DNA of 40,281 nt from Acanthaster planci (GCF_001949145.1 NW_019091459.1:1280994-1321274), one strand, 5' to 3'. Shown: positions 21,211-33,571, counted from the first letter of the stretch. Made by a program: numbers and translations. Notes: a model not told the origin generated them from the sequence alone.

Positions 21211-21483
21211 NNNNNNNNNNNNNNNNNNNNNNNNNNNNNNNNNNNNNNNNNNNNNNNNNNNNNNNNNNNNNNNNNNNNNNNNNNNNNNNNNNNNNNNNNN
21301 NNNNNNNNNNNNNNNNNNNNNNNNNNNNNNNNNNNNNNNNNNNNNNNNNNNNNNNNNNNNNNNNNNNNNNNNNNNNNNNNNNNNNNNNNNNNNNNNNNNN
21401 NNNNNNNNNNNNNNNNNNNNNNNNNNNNNNNNNNNNNNNNNNNNNNNNNNNNNNNNNNNNNNNNNNNNNNNNNNNNNNNNNNN
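21211..21483. other. Assembly gap (273 N)
   Basis: The bases are undetermined. Since a tRNA-like repeat starts at its left edge, the gap is probably a collapsed repeat. It lies in intron 1 of the proposed secreted-protein gene. Confidence 0.95.
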
Positions 21484-23306
21484 TCCTCACCACATTTTTT
21501 TTTTTCATGTCCATGGGCGCAGAACCCACAAGGTAATTTTCTAGGTTTGAATACAGTGGGCTACAGGGTTGATGCTGATTTATTTTCAGTCATTTCCTAA
21601 TTTTTGGACAGTGAAACCGATCCCAACCGTCTTTGGTGCATTTCTTCCCAGTGATCTCAGTATAAAAGCTGTCAGGCGTATAATGTTTAATATCGGAGAT
21701 TCAATAGTAAGAGATCCAGGGGTGGCACAGTCGGGCGGCACTCGCCTTCCTATTTTATTGAAGGAAATACATTTTCATTTTTATAACAACAAATTTCGTT
21801 GGCTTTCAACTGCAGAGTAATTTGATATTTTCACAGAAAAAAAATTCTACAAAAGTATGTCCCATATCTTCTTGGGTTACCCCCAAAAGCTGCCACAAAT
21901 GCATTGCATCTGCCGCTCCTTTTCTTAAATATGAATGTTTGATCCATCACTTACTCTAGTCAGACAGGTCTGCCCGAAAAATACAAGCAGGAAAATATTG
22001 AAATGAAAACGAAAGAAAGGAACAATCCCAAGTAGCTGGAATTTCAACAACAGAAAACGACATCGAGATTGCAATGGATGTCAAATCAGTATTAGCTTTG
22101 GGTTTTACCCCTTGTCGCCTGAAAAGACGCCTAGGCCATCCTGCCCCCCCCCACACGTTAACCCAAATTCGGATCAGGCTGGCTGAAACTTAATGTTTTT
22201 ATCTTAAATATCCGTGCCTCGTTGGCCATAAGTTCAATATCGGAATGTGGAGTTACAAAAATGGCATAGTAGCTCCAAAATGTGTCTGTTATTTCAAACA
22301 GGTTTGCATGGGTAGTTCAGTAACGCCCTCTGGGGAATGAGGGCATAAAACCAGACCCCTCCCCCAAAAAAGTGACTTCGGCAAACACAAATGACATACA
22401 AGAAGATGTCAAAGTGATCGTAATCTCACAAAATATGCAGTTTTACTATTTAGTTCCTGAATGTCGCACACACAAGACTGGACACCTACATGTACGTAAT
22501 ATGTAAGACACAACTTGAGGGCGCTTTTTCAAATCAATGTGGGAGAAGCTGTCGGACGCATTTCACCAAATGGTTGGAATTCTGCGCGCAAGCTCATTAG
22601 TAATTTGTGATCCCTCGGTTTTTTTTTTTTTACAATAAGAACTTTGGACTGGTAGTTTCCAGGTCCGGATACTTCTTGTACAAAAAGCCCCAAAATTGCG
22701 GGCCCGTTTTGGATAGAGGCGGGCGGCTACCTTAAGAGTTGAGCGCATAGTCTTACTACTATTTAAGGAGTATCTTTGGGGACAGGCGAATAAAAAACAA
22801 TTTTCGCGGCTAACCCCCATCACATTGAAACGAAAAGTGATCTTCTGGCCACAATTTTGAATTTCTGGTGAAAAAAGGGAAATAAAATTCATTCATATAT
22901 TAATCAGCTTAAAAAGCTGGGCTCAAACCCTGACTTGACTTGATTTCCGGTAATTCACTGCTGCGTACACCTCAACCATTATTCTTTCCAAATTTTTCCA
23001 TTCCAGGTGCGGAATTCAGTTTTTCTTAAAAAAATTGACGATTGGATGGAGTACAAAAACCTCAACCGGTTTTGAAAAACTCCATTTTGAAAGTAGACGC
23101 AACGAAATTCGCAATGCTCGTCATTTATACCCTCCTGAAAATACGCATACGCGGGACGCGTTTTGGACGCAATGTCCTATCCAGTCTATATACTGGTGAT
23201 CAATGCATGTAACCCTATGTGCAGTGTACGTGTACAGTGGGCATGGTTAAAACTGAAGTGACGTCACACTTACGTACCGGATTAGGATAAGGCGGACGTT
23301 TTAGAG
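21484..23306. other. Intronic DNA without recognised genes
   Basis: I see no domain signature. A short imperfect hairpin lies at 23046-23085 (ATGGAGT with ACTCCAT). A full CRE-type octamer TGACGTCA lies at 23259-23266, about 40 bases before MITE copy 2. Confidence 0.45.
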
Positions 23307-23487
23307 ACAATCCTGGACAAATCTCCTTGGAACATGCCTCCCCCTCGCCCCGTGTCAATGTTGCTTCTCACTGGGTAAGTTGGGCCGAATCTTGGTCCAA
23401 TAAATAAACGCAAGATTGAATGGTGGAGAGGGGGATCTTTGCAACGCGCTTCCCACAAGGTGTTCCAACTGTTTTGTCCAGGATTGT
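23307..23487. mobile_element. Foldback MITE, copy 2 (181 bases)
   Basis: It has the same terminal inverted repeats as copy 1 at 19766 and near-identical interior sequence, in the same orientation. One inner-arm mismatch (GCAAGATTGA) and a few short indels separate the copies. Confidence 0.75.
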
Positions 23488-24500
23488 AGTTGCGATACAC
23501 TCGTACCGTACCCTCTCCGTGTGACCTGTATTTCCAATGGTCCTGCCAAGACATAGTTCAGTTGCATCGTTATATACACTAACATACAACTTCGCCCCTC
23601 TATAACATTGCTTTCATGTGTTGTATTATGGGCACACCTTTTTCAAACCCACATTGAACTTTGATGAAGAGAAGTGAGAGCAATAAACCAACAATACAGT
23701 TTAACTGTCACTGTATTCTGTTCACTTTTTAATTAATTGTTGACACCCAATATGACATTCAGTAGACACTATAGTAAAAGTCCATGCTACCATTAACCTG
23801 ATGTTTAGGGAATGCAACAGTATCTATTCACTTTGTGCACTGTTCATGCGAGGCAAATATTAAGAACTGTAAGAACTGTTTGCTGGTTTCGTTTCAATGG
23901 ACGATGAAAGAAATTTATAGTTACGACTTTTAAAGATATACCGTGTTATGGGGCCAAGTTTGTTGTGAAAAATTATAATCTTATCCTGATATTTCCCTCT
24001 TACAGTTAATGATATACAGCACAGACGGTTTGTGTGTGTTTCCACTGATAACACTGATAGCCACAGCCTTAAGCAGGGGTTACGGCACCAGGATTTTTCT
24101 GAGGATGGAAATGACTTTTGAAGTCCTTTCCATGAACCAAACTGGGCAAAATCTGATAAAGGATCTTGAACCAACCGAGGTTTTCCTTGTTTGCCCATCT
24201 TATCTTATCCAATATAATGACATAAGGCTCTGTTTACATGTGGAGTGCAGCACTCATCCATCGAGTCCCCGTCGAAAAGTTGGTCAATCACACTACATAT
24301 ATTTATTAATACACAATCATTATTAACCCAGCGGCGGAGTTACACCATAAAGCAAATTGCAGGACCACATCAGATTAATACTCAGTATCTACTGCTTTTA
24401 ATCCTCTAACAAATAAATAATTCTAAGGGAAGGGAATTACAGACAAGTGTGGAAACCTTAATTAATTAAACACAGAAAACCTTTTCAATTTATTTTGAAG
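23488..24500. other. Intronic DNA without recognised genes
   Basis: This AT-rich stretch leads to the acceptor of exon 2 of the secreted-protein gene. Open frames on both strands at 23860-24326 overlap each other and lack any signature. Confidence 0.45.
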
Positions 24501-24591
24501 GGCTTTGTTGCGGTAAACACCACGTGTAACGATGCTGGGACCTCATGTGCAAAATGCATAGAATTTCCAGTTTTGGGGAAAAGTTATCTTG
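24501..24591 (+). CDS. Secreted-protein gene exon 2
   Basis: The exon has 91 bases, entering in phase 0 after TTGAAG and leaving in phase 1 at G|GTGAGT. It encodes GFVAVNTTCNDAGTSC and then AKCIEFPVLGKSYL. That gives three cysteines and a glycosylation site (N-T-T), as expected of a secreted chain. The acceptor is weak; the donor is strong. Confidence 0.55.
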
Positions 24592-25723
24592 GTGAGTATC
24601 TAAGTTTCATGCCCCTTTCCCGGAGGAAATTGGAGAAATTTATCAAGCACAAAGCCTTAATTGTTCCCTCCAAAAGCCAAACTAGTGACGCACAGAATGC
24701 AAACAAACCAGAACCAAAGGTGTTGGTCACATTGCAAAATTATTCTCATTGTTCGTTGGTTTTTTTTTTTTTTTGCTTGTTTACAAAGCGTTCCTCAGGA
24801 ACAAACCAATTGGAGTTTGTAGAAGTGTCATTCATATACGTAAAGAATTTATACCAATGTCAACCCAAACAAAACAAACAAGTGCACATTATCTGCCACA
24901 GTTATTATTTTTTTCTGATAAAACTCGGTTTCCTTTGCAAGTAACTATTTGGCCCTATGGTGAATAACAAGCAAAAAATTGGACAATGATCTGAGTTGAC
25001 TGCACTGTTTCAATGGAGTTTATTATGAACTATTTCTGGTAATGAAATGAAACAAGGATTCCTCAAAGACACCGTATGCATTGTAGCAGAAGACTAGAAG
25101 CAAATTCAAGAGATGAAATAGAAGCAGTTAAAGGTTGAAATATATATATCAGATATATCCTGGGTAGAAATCTGAGATTCCACAGTACAAGGGGATTTGT
25201 CTCTGGGCAGCAAGGTTGAATGTGAGAAAAGAACCGTTTCGCTCACCCATTTCTCCAACGTTTGTGTGTGCGTTTGTCATGCTTAACACTTTCACTATGC
25301 ATTATGCCTTGGTAACCACACTCAGAACACAGTCGTGACAAGATCTTTATCAAAGCATTTTTGTGCAAGTTTCTGTATAAAGCGCTCTCGTTTGACTAAT
25401 TTGTGAAACCTTGTTTTCTAGTAAAGGGCCTACGTACTGATGATGTCACTTCCTGTTTACACGTCGTGCTTTCCTGTTGTGCTCAGTGGAACGTGGCTCC
25501 ATAGGAAAGTGTACATGTGAGCAAAGTGTGACATCATTATGTACATAGGACCACTACAAAGAGAGATGCATTTTTCTTGCAGTAGTTGACAATGTGTACT
25601 TCATCTACTTAGACATTGCATTATTGTTTTTCCAGCACAGGTCGATCATTTAGGATTGATTTGATTACTATTTGTCTGGTACCCAGCTCACCCATCATTC
25701 TCTCCCCCTCCCCCCCGTTTCAG
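24592..25723 (+). other. Intron 2 of the secreted-protein gene
   Basis: This AT-rich intron has a T run near 24760 and ends in a strong pyrimidine tract before exon 3. No repeat or gene is recognised within it. Confidence 0.45.
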
Positions 25724-25825
25724 TGTTTCAGCATTCGGTCTTGGTCAACGTTGAACCGGGGGACGGGGTCCACATTAGTTTGTTCAATGATAAATCATTT
25801 GCTATGACATTTCTCAAAGCAGAGT
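25724..25825 (+). CDS. Secreted-protein gene exon 3
   Basis: The exon has 102 bases, phase 1-1. The acceptor is excellent (C/T tract then TTTCAG). The donor T|GTAACC is moderate. It encodes FQHSVLVNVEPGDGVHISLF and then NDKSFAMTFLKAE, alternating hydrophobic residues as in beta strands. The next exon enters in the same phase. Confidence 0.55.
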
Positions 25826-25849
25826 GTAACCCAAATTGCCTGTCTACAG

Positions 25850-27350
25850 TTTTTGCAGATCATACGAGTCTGGCGTCGCTTTGCCTTGGTGCTGCACACA
25901 ACACAGTCTTGTTTCTTGACACTCCGCCCGGGATAATGTTGATGATCTAGAGCGCTGGAACAACATGATGGATGTCTGGGATGCTGTGGTTATTTGTACT
26001 TCCAGGTGTAGAGAAGTCCCTCTATTATTTTGACCCAGAAATCCATACGGGACAAGCGAGTGTTTGTGGCAATGCTGTTGTACACGATGGTAGCATTCAG
26101 CAGACAGATGTCCAGGATGGTGAAAAATACTCTTTTCTACCATTTTAGCGATCTGTGGTGGTGGGTGAAATACATGTAGCTGCACATTTGTCCGGCCAGG
26201 TCACTTCTCCCCATGAACTGATTATAGTCGCTGACTATCCAAGGTCGGGGAACGTCACGATATCCAGCCGAACTGTTTTTGCAGCGAATCTGTTTACTGG
26301 TGCAGGCTTCAAAAAAAGATACACGCTTAGCGTCCTGCCATGACACATAATTCGCATGTTTTCTCGTAAAATTTGGGCGGATATCCTCTTTTCATGCGAT
26401 ATTTTTGGGGGTTTGCCGCATTTGGGATGCCTTTAGTGTTGTACCGAACTGTTCCACAAGCTCCAAATCCTACTAACTTGGAGACTAGAGCCGGGCTGTT
26501 GAACCAATTGTCCATGTAGATGCAATATCCCTTAGGTTCCAATCCTTTGACAAGGTCCACCACTATCTTCCCCTGTGCAGGGAGGTTAGACGGGTGGTGT
26601 TTTTCAGTAGAGGCAGCACAGGGTTGACTTTGCAGTCATTTGACTGGTGCCCCTGTGAACAAGTTCCAGGTACAAGTGCAGCCGGTTGCTGACTCATTTA
26701 GAGATAAGCATTTCAGTCCCCATTGTGCAGCTTTTCGCGGCATGTATTGCTTGAAACCGAGTCGTCCCTTGAATTTCACCAACGTCTCGTCCGGCGAGAG
26801 GTTTCTTCCGGGCCGATAGATCAGAAGGAAGGATGACAATACTTTGGACAGTTCGTCGTGGGTTGAGTTGTCTGATCGATGAGGTCTGTTATTGGCAAGG
26901 TAAAAAAAAACAAACAAACAAAAAAAAACCCCAAAACGAAGGATTGCTGTGAATCGGTAACGAGCCGTGGTGGAAGAAAAGAGGGCATTTCGCAGAACTT
27001 CAGATCTGGACCAGTGCATGGCATATCTAGGCATTTGGTTGATGTCCATGCGAAGAATTAGGGCGATGAAGACCATCATTCCGGGCACGTTTGTAGGAGT
27101 CCACGTAGCCTGACTGTGGTTGCCGTCATCTGCAGTTAAAGTTTGGTTGGCATATCGATTGGTTTCTGTGACTAACAGTTCCCAAACTCTTCGACAGAAA
27201 TATAATTGGATGACTTCTACGGGGGACAACGTACTGCAGTCTTCAGTGCTGCCGTTACATCTGTTCGACGTGGGCACAAAAATCCTGCAATTTTGTAGGT
27301 TTCGTTTGACTAAATCTTCTCTTCTTTGCTGATAGATTGTTGTGTGAGTA
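25850..27350 (-). pseudogene. Broken piggyBac-type transposase, antisense in intron 3
   Basis: Three frame-shifted pieces on the minus strand give a DDE_Tnp_1_7 transposase. Order is N-terminal part at 27277 and above, then LSPDETLVKFKGRLGFKQYM at about 26750-26810, then YCIYMDNWFNSP at about 26490-26530. DYNQFMGRSDLAGQMCSYM with RRSLKW-like HHRSLKW follows at about 26150-26240, then the remains of a Cys-rich C-terminus near 25870. The three catalytic Asp positions are present (PDE, MDN, RSD), but the fourth conserved Asp of GVDxxD is Gly. Frameshifts near 26600, 26330 and 26150 make it dead. A T/TTTG-rich tract was inserted near 26900-26935. It differs from the intact transposase at 36834 and resembles the PGBD4 subgroup (YNQFMGGVD). 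Confidence 0.8.
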
Positions 27351-27757
27351 ATTAGCGAGCATCAATCTCTTTCTAAGAATGTTTTAAGTGGGTCACTTCT
27401 TGGTTCGCAATTGAACAGAAAAACTTACATGCACTGAACTGTTTTTTCCCTGGGTGACATCACAGGAATAGCGCTCTCGTGTGTCTCTTAAGAAAGTAGA
27501 AATAAGTTTGAGTGTTTGAAAAGTGTGCATTCTAATGCATTAACCAAAGGAAAGCGTTGACATACACCGAAGAAGAGTACGAAGCTGAGACAAAGTGTAT
27601 CTAAAGAAAATGTCACTGCAGCTACGCAGGTTTCTTAGAACGACGTTCAAAGTTTCTTTATAATGTACAGAGAGGCACATAATTTACGTAATAGCTTCAA
27701 AATATTGTGAGGGGTGGTAGGCACAAATGAGGAAAAAAAGAGCGTGGTCTAGCTTTC

Positions 27758-27815
27758 TTGAGTGGCGTAGTGGATAAGGATGACGATGTCCGTGTTTGGA
27801 ATCCTGGATGGTGCC
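27758..27815 (+). repeat. tRNA-derived SINE head
   Basis: GTGGCGTAGTGG (A box) and TGTTTGGAATCC (degenerate B box) are spaced as in a tRNA. It may pair with the inverted, related head at 27935-28080. Confidence 0.45.
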
Positions 27816-27934
27816 TCCTTCCCAACCACCGTCTATTATTTATTTCTGATCCTCCAGCAGCGCATTTTAGCGCCAATTACAGGATGAGTGAAGAAGACAA
27901 TGAAGAAATATTCAGTTTTACAGGTGGGATGAAT

Positions 27935-28080
27935 GTTTTGGGATGAAAGTTTCGGGGAAAACCCACTGACTCAGGTAGGGACTGAAACCCCAATCCACAT
28001 GTGGACTGAGCCGTATTCTAACCCGGACCCCAGAGGTTGAGGGCGAGGAATGAAACACTACGCCAATCCCACTCCCCTTC
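27935..28080 (-). repeat. tRNA-derived SINE-like element on the minus strand
   Basis: Read on the minus strand, ATTGGCGTAGTG (A box) near 28057-28068 and GGGTTAGAATACGG (B box) near 28011-28024 form a tRNA-like head. A body with palindromic CCACATGTGG follows. No tail is evident. Confidence 0.45.
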
Positions 28081-28436
28081 TTCTGCAGTCTATTTCTTGT
28101 TGCCGAAAAATCAGTTTTGAAGGTTATTTAATTTATTGCCCACATTTAAGGTCTTTTCATTTTTCATTCCAGGAAAAAAACGCTCCTTTAAAAGCATCTT
28201 ATCGGCCTGATTTATCATATATTTACGTGACACCTATATGACATTTTGCTTGCCCCGTTCATATTAAAGCAGCGTTGGGTAGTACCGTACGATCGGCATG
28301 GTGCAAACGCCCAAGCCACTGTTTGTAGATAAAACGTTGTAGCTTTCACAACAAGGAAATAATTGGGGAGGCTTTCGGTCAGGACTTGAAGCTGTACATT
28401 GACTCGGTTGTTTTTTTCTTCTTCTTCTTTTCGTAG

Positions 28437-28523
28437 TTGTGATGGAGTATACCAGGCATCCCTTCAACTTTCATTGCAAGAATGAAGAGGCAGACGCAGA
28501 CGGGAATGTGTATTTCAACCAGA
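28437..28523 (+). CDS. Secreted-protein gene exon 4
   Basis: The exon has 87 bases, phase 1-1, with a long CTT/T tract and TCGTAG acceptor and an A|GTAAGT consensus donor. It encodes VMEYTRHPFNFHCKN and EEADADGNVYFNQ, with one cysteine and an acidic loop. Confidence 0.6.
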
Positions 28524-29278
28524 GTAAGTCACAGTGGGCTTGTTGTCATATCAACAACATACTTTGTTACATAACCATAACCTGCATCGTTCAATTCTTG
28601 GCAGCTATCAGCAAACTCTCTTCAACAAAAAGATTTGGCAGATATCTCTGTCTTGCCAACAATCGCCTGCATCCTCCATCCTGGATACCAAATTTCAACG
28701 TTACTGCATTTTCAAAGACATGGGACTAGACCAGCTTATAAGCTAACAACAGACATACCTTAGTATCTATAGCCTGCTATCACTGTTCAGTATCGATCTC
28801 GTTGGAATCTGTCGCCCTGAGTAAACGATCGACCAAATGTTAAGACAGTGAGGCAATAGAGGGCGCTGTTGCAAAAAAAAAAAAGATTGACGAGCTTGCT
28901 TGAAATCGGCGAGCACGCTGACCACACAGTGCCGATGCACAAGTCGTAGAAGGGCCGTGTCTGATACTGGCTTCCAGATCTACGGCTAGGTCTACCGTCT
29001 CACGTCTTCGCTTAATACTTGCAATGGAGCGAAGACCACCATCTAGCTCTAGACAGTTAAGTAGATTTATATGCAGCCAAAATTGAGTTCTGAACGATGC
29101 CGACGCATGGTAATCATCACACTTGGCGGTAGATATAATTCCTGAAAACGGACCTGCTCCCTTGCCCTAAGTATTCAAGTATTTAAAAATCCATCTTATG
29201 TTTAATAATTGCTCAATGTCTCAAACGGGGAACTCCAAAACAGATTTAATAATCCTACGCCTTTCTGTTCATCTGCAG

Positions 29279-29502
29279 ATGATCTCAGTGAGCCATTTCG
29301 TGTTTGCGCTGGAGTCCGTACCCCGCATTACATGTTTCTTGGGACAGAGTTGCGAACAAATTACTGTTTCGACAATGACTTCAGCAAAATTGACGTGCCG
29401 TCTGACTGCGTCGAGCCAATTCTTATTATGACAATTGCCAGCTTCATTGGTGGGCATGACAAGGCTTTGGGTGAGCAAGTGCTGTACTGCCAGCCAACCT
29501 AG
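29279..29502 (+). CDS. Secreted-protein gene terminal exon 5
   Basis: The exon has 224 coding bases, entering in phase 1 after CTGCAG and ending in TAG. It encodes four cysteines (FRVCAGV, NYCFDND, SDCVEP, LYCQPT), the last three residues before the stop being QPT. The mature protein would have eight cysteines, enough for four disulfides. A GTGAGC at 29471 could be an alternative donor. A likely poly(A) signal AATAAA lies at 30575-30580. Confidence 0.6.
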
Positions 29503-32500
29503 TACAACTCGTTGCTTGTATCTCGAAGTCAAGTGGTCGATTTTGAAGATTTGTTTAAGTCTCAATTTATTTTCCTACACACAGTTTTCCTGCAAACGTT
29601 GTTCACTTCTTCAGTGTATGAGAACTCTTTTACACCTCTATTTGGTCGAACGCAATGAACCAGAACTTTGTTAAACACTTCAAATTATCCAAGCTTTCCT
29701 AGACAACTGCCGGCACTGATGCTGAAATGCCATCCAGAGAAGGCATAGTTTATTGCTAGAGTTTTTCTGCTGAAATTGTGAACCTAGTATTCACTTGCTG
29801 AAACATTGCTGAGAAAGGGGCTAGTTCTGACATATAGCTACGCACATAAAAAAAACTCTGAATAAGCAAAGAAGAGAAAATTCTGTCATACGAGACTCGA
29901 TCAAGGCGTTGAGCGATGATTTTGACAACCCCGGCCGTAAGGCCTTCTGTACGTGTGTGGCTGAAACACTGTACGGTTTGGTTGCACAATTCCCCTTCGC
30001 TGCAGCAGGTTTCCTTTTAGCACGTGCATATGAATATGGAAATTGTCATTAGCACAAAGCAAAACGACAGTAAAATGGCCTTTGAAACAAATTTTCAAAC
30101 AAGGTGAACTGAGACACTGCATTTTGAAGAGTTTTTTATTAAAACAAATTGAATACAGCTACCCTGTAAGGACTCATTTGATTAGGAGGTGTTACTTTTT
30201 GCTATGATTTGGGTTGCACCTGAACACCTTTACAGATTAATTTGTGATGCAGTTTATTGTTGTCACTTTCTCTAAATTGGTTGTATTTGGTACTTCTCAT
30301 TGGTTGCAAAGGGTTGCAATGTAGTACTCCTTTGAAAGTTACATGCTAAAGAAAAGTTATTGTGCATAATACCAAGAATATGGTTTAAAATACGTTTTGT
30401 AAATTGAAAGTCGGCACCAAAACCAGAGTATGTAAAAACCAGAAGGTGTTCAATTACCGTGCTTATCAACTCCATGCAGTCATTGTTTGTCCTTTTATCC
30501 CATTTGTAAAAAAAAGGAAAATATAAACTTTCTGTTAAAATATACTGAATGAAATAATAAGCACACAACCATCAAATAAACACCAGTCATTCTGATGTCA
30601 ACATTTCGTATGCAGTATTTAATGTTCACCCTAAACATGTTTGCAAAATCACAGCATCATTATAACACCAACAAGATAGGAAATACGCAGCTGCTACGTC
30701 GGGAATGTTTATACCCCTCGTACGGCTCTCTGGTTTTCGTATGGCGGCATGTAATTTATGCTTCAGCTTCTAAAATGGTATTATACTGGTAACTGTTGGT
30801 GGTGCACTTATTATAATAACCCTTTAGCTCAGACACACGTGGCTGCAGCCGCCCTCGTATATTTACTCTAATAATGCACTGACATTAGTTAATAAGCTAG
30901 TTCGTAATTACCGCATGTACGTTGCACTGGAAAGTAGGGCAAAGTTCATTTGTACATGAAACCAATCGCTTCACCGTGCGTCCAGAGTAGGTGCCCTTTT
31001 GTGACATTCGTTTGTTAAGTGCGCAATTGAGCTAGTGCTTCGATTTTGTTCAATTCTGTTCAAGTGTTGGTTATTTTTTGTTACCATGGGTGAATGGTGA
31101 ACAAGATCTCTCAGTGGATGAAATTTGTCTGTGGACTGTGGTCCGATTGAAAGCGTTTTGAGAAATAACAACATATCCCATGCTGTACTTGGATTAATCA
31201 ACACTTAATCAACCTTAATTTGTATGAAATTACCTGATAGTTTAAACTCGTACGTATTTTCAGTTTCACTGTATCTTAAAGACACTGCTTTCGGTAAAGA
31301 TTTCCTGGAATGAGTTCACATACGAATGTCACTTGACACCCAGTACACAAACCCTATGAGGCTGGTCAGCAAAATTTTGTTGTCTAAGAAAGTGCTTCAA
31401 TTTTTTTCACTGCTAAATCGTAATAGAAAAGTTAAATTGTTTTGGGACAAAGTGTTATTTGTTAAATGACTGTACGAGATTGAAGGTTACCATAAGTGTT
31501 CATTCTGTTCTTGATTCTTCCCTAAGTCCATCATCTTCCGTATTTCAACAATTACAGAATGTACAGCAATCCATTCGCGACACACTCAAAATCAATTTAC
31601 TTTATGTACAAATGACCTTTGAAAAAGTTCATTCACGCATGTGCATTTCGTAATAATTACGAACTGGCTTATTGTTACCGCTTTTTCCTTATACTAGATT
31701 CTAATTTCAACAAATTAATGTTTTAACGCTGTTGTATTCACAGTGATACATTTTCTTCTAGCTCCTATACAACAGATCTTGGGATGTATATTGATTTTTG
31801 CTCGGTTTGCCTAAAATTGCCCATAGCTAAGTAACGTGCTGTAAGCTCCCAAGGTTGCAGGTATCAAAAAGCTATACGGGTGCAATATGCTAGCACTAAA
31901 ACATGACATGCACAAACTCTGTTTGAATGTCTTGAGTTTTCCATTTAGAGTGTAAATGTTGGTTTTGGGGTTATTAGGATTTACAAGCTTCTTGGATTGA
32001 TGCGGAGAATTGTTGGCAATTCCAAATAAAGTATAAAGTTACTGCAACGATATTGTGAGAAGTTTCCTGCTTGTAGTGTCGCCCCTTGTTTCAAACTATC
32101 CACTCTGGCTGATAACACTAGAAGGCGTGCTTTTAATTAATATGGCAAAGGCCTGAACTGTGCATGTATATTGATTATAAACGCAAGCTTCAGGAAACAA
32201 AATGGTTGTTCACTCTGTGAATCGTAGAGCGTGTGACAATAGTATACCAACTGTCCGATAGCACTGCTGCACACCTGCAAGTTTGTCTCCTTTAATGGTA
32301 AAACTTAATGTCACAACTCTCTCTTGACGGTCAGGTATATACCAATAAAAATGAGCACTCCAATGTTGCATTTTTTTTACCGTTGAGGGGGTCCTACTGT
32401 TCAAGTAGGATACACAACTCTGGGAAAAACTCGGGAACCCTGCGCGTTCGCGCTCAAATTTTTGAATTGGTGCAGCCTGCAATGAGCACGCGTGACCATT

Positions 32501-32810
32501 TTATATTTGTGTTCGATTCACTTAAATGGGCCAAAGCTGACCGACTATGCCAATTTTGTTGTGTTTGGAGTACTGACATTGAAGCACCTATAAAATCTGC
32601 ACTAATGTAGACCCGACCTACCTTCTGGAGGTTTACTGACAAAGCTACATTGGTTTCCTGCTGAAGAAAGAAGCTGTCCCAAAATGCCTATAGCCTCATG
32701 CAAACTTCTTCAGGCACAAGCTCCTTCAGATCTGGCTCATTTAGTGTACTTAGAAATCACTAATGTTCCTAATATAGAGGGAAATTGACTCCGCTCCGTA
32801 ACACCGTGTG

Positions 32811-32868
32811 TTAAATGTTTGTCCCAGAGCTTGCGAAAATTAAATGTTTGTTCCAGAGCTTGCGAAAA
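32811..32868 (+). repeat. 29-base tandem duplication
   Basis: TTAAATGTTTGT-C/T-CCAGAGC followed by TTGCGAAAA occurs twice in a row with one mismatch. It is a recent local duplication. Confidence 0.85.
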
Positions 32869-32983
32869 AGGGCAAAAGCCTCCATTAAAATATTACCAAC
32901 TCCTCGACGCAAAGCATCTTGACATAGTTTGACGTGGCAGCTGCTATACCTGACTCAGATTGAAAAAACTAAACCTAGCAAGC

Positions 32984-33060
32984 TTGGAGTCGAGTGGTTA
33001 AGACGTCACACCTGTGTTAAGAAGGAGGTCGTGGGTTTTAGTCACACACTCTGTAAGGCA
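32984..33060 (+). repeat. Degenerate tRNA-derived SINE head
   Basis: TGGAGTCGAGTGGTTAAG (A box, Ser/Leu-type) is followed by AGGAGGTCGTGGGTTTTAGT (worn B box). It shares AGGAGGTCGTG with the fragment at 15118 and CGAGTGGTTAAG with the one at 21166, so these look like one SINE family. Confidence 0.5.
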
Positions 33061-33571
33061 AAACACATCTTACACCACATCTTTTGTTCCTGTTGTGTGC
33101 TTTTCAGGCAATCATTAGACCCGAATACTTATTGACGACATTTCAATTATGCATTGACTAAAGTGCTCGCTGTTTGAATAATGAGGGTAATAAATTCTTG
33201 GTCAGTCCAGGACAAATATTTATATTATGTCAGAGGAGTATTTTAAAGAATTACGAATCTTTCAACCAGATCATTATCGGGTTTCCAGGCATATAGTGCC
33301 GCTGTTAGTCAGCCACTTTGTTACTATTTTGTTTTTGAGTACCAGCTCATGTGCGTCGCCTTGTGTCTTAATGCTGTAGGATAATATCGTAATCTGTCTC
33401 CGCTAATATTAGCTTGGCTTTTGCCCTTATAAATTTAACGCCTTTGAATTCTATGCCTACTCTTTTCCACCTGTTGTATAACAACGTCCATTGAATGGGT
33501 TCCATTCTTGAGATTGTAAGAAAGAAACTAAACAATACAGGCCTACACGTATCTGCTGTTGTTTTGCCTTA

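Larger units (their letters stand above)
29503..33571. other. Intergenic DNA with little recognisable content
   Basis: The first kilobase probably holds the 3' UTR of the secreted-protein gene. Apart from a small tandem repeat and a tRNA-like fragment (listed separately), this AT-rich stretch shows no coding or structural signal. Confidence 0.5.

Noticed and set aside
21179-21544. Open frame across the run of N
   Set aside because: It is an artefact of undetermined bases.
23355-23589. Minus-strand open frames through the MITE
   Set aside because: The same frames recur in the other MITE copy only because the repeat is shared; there is no protein signature.
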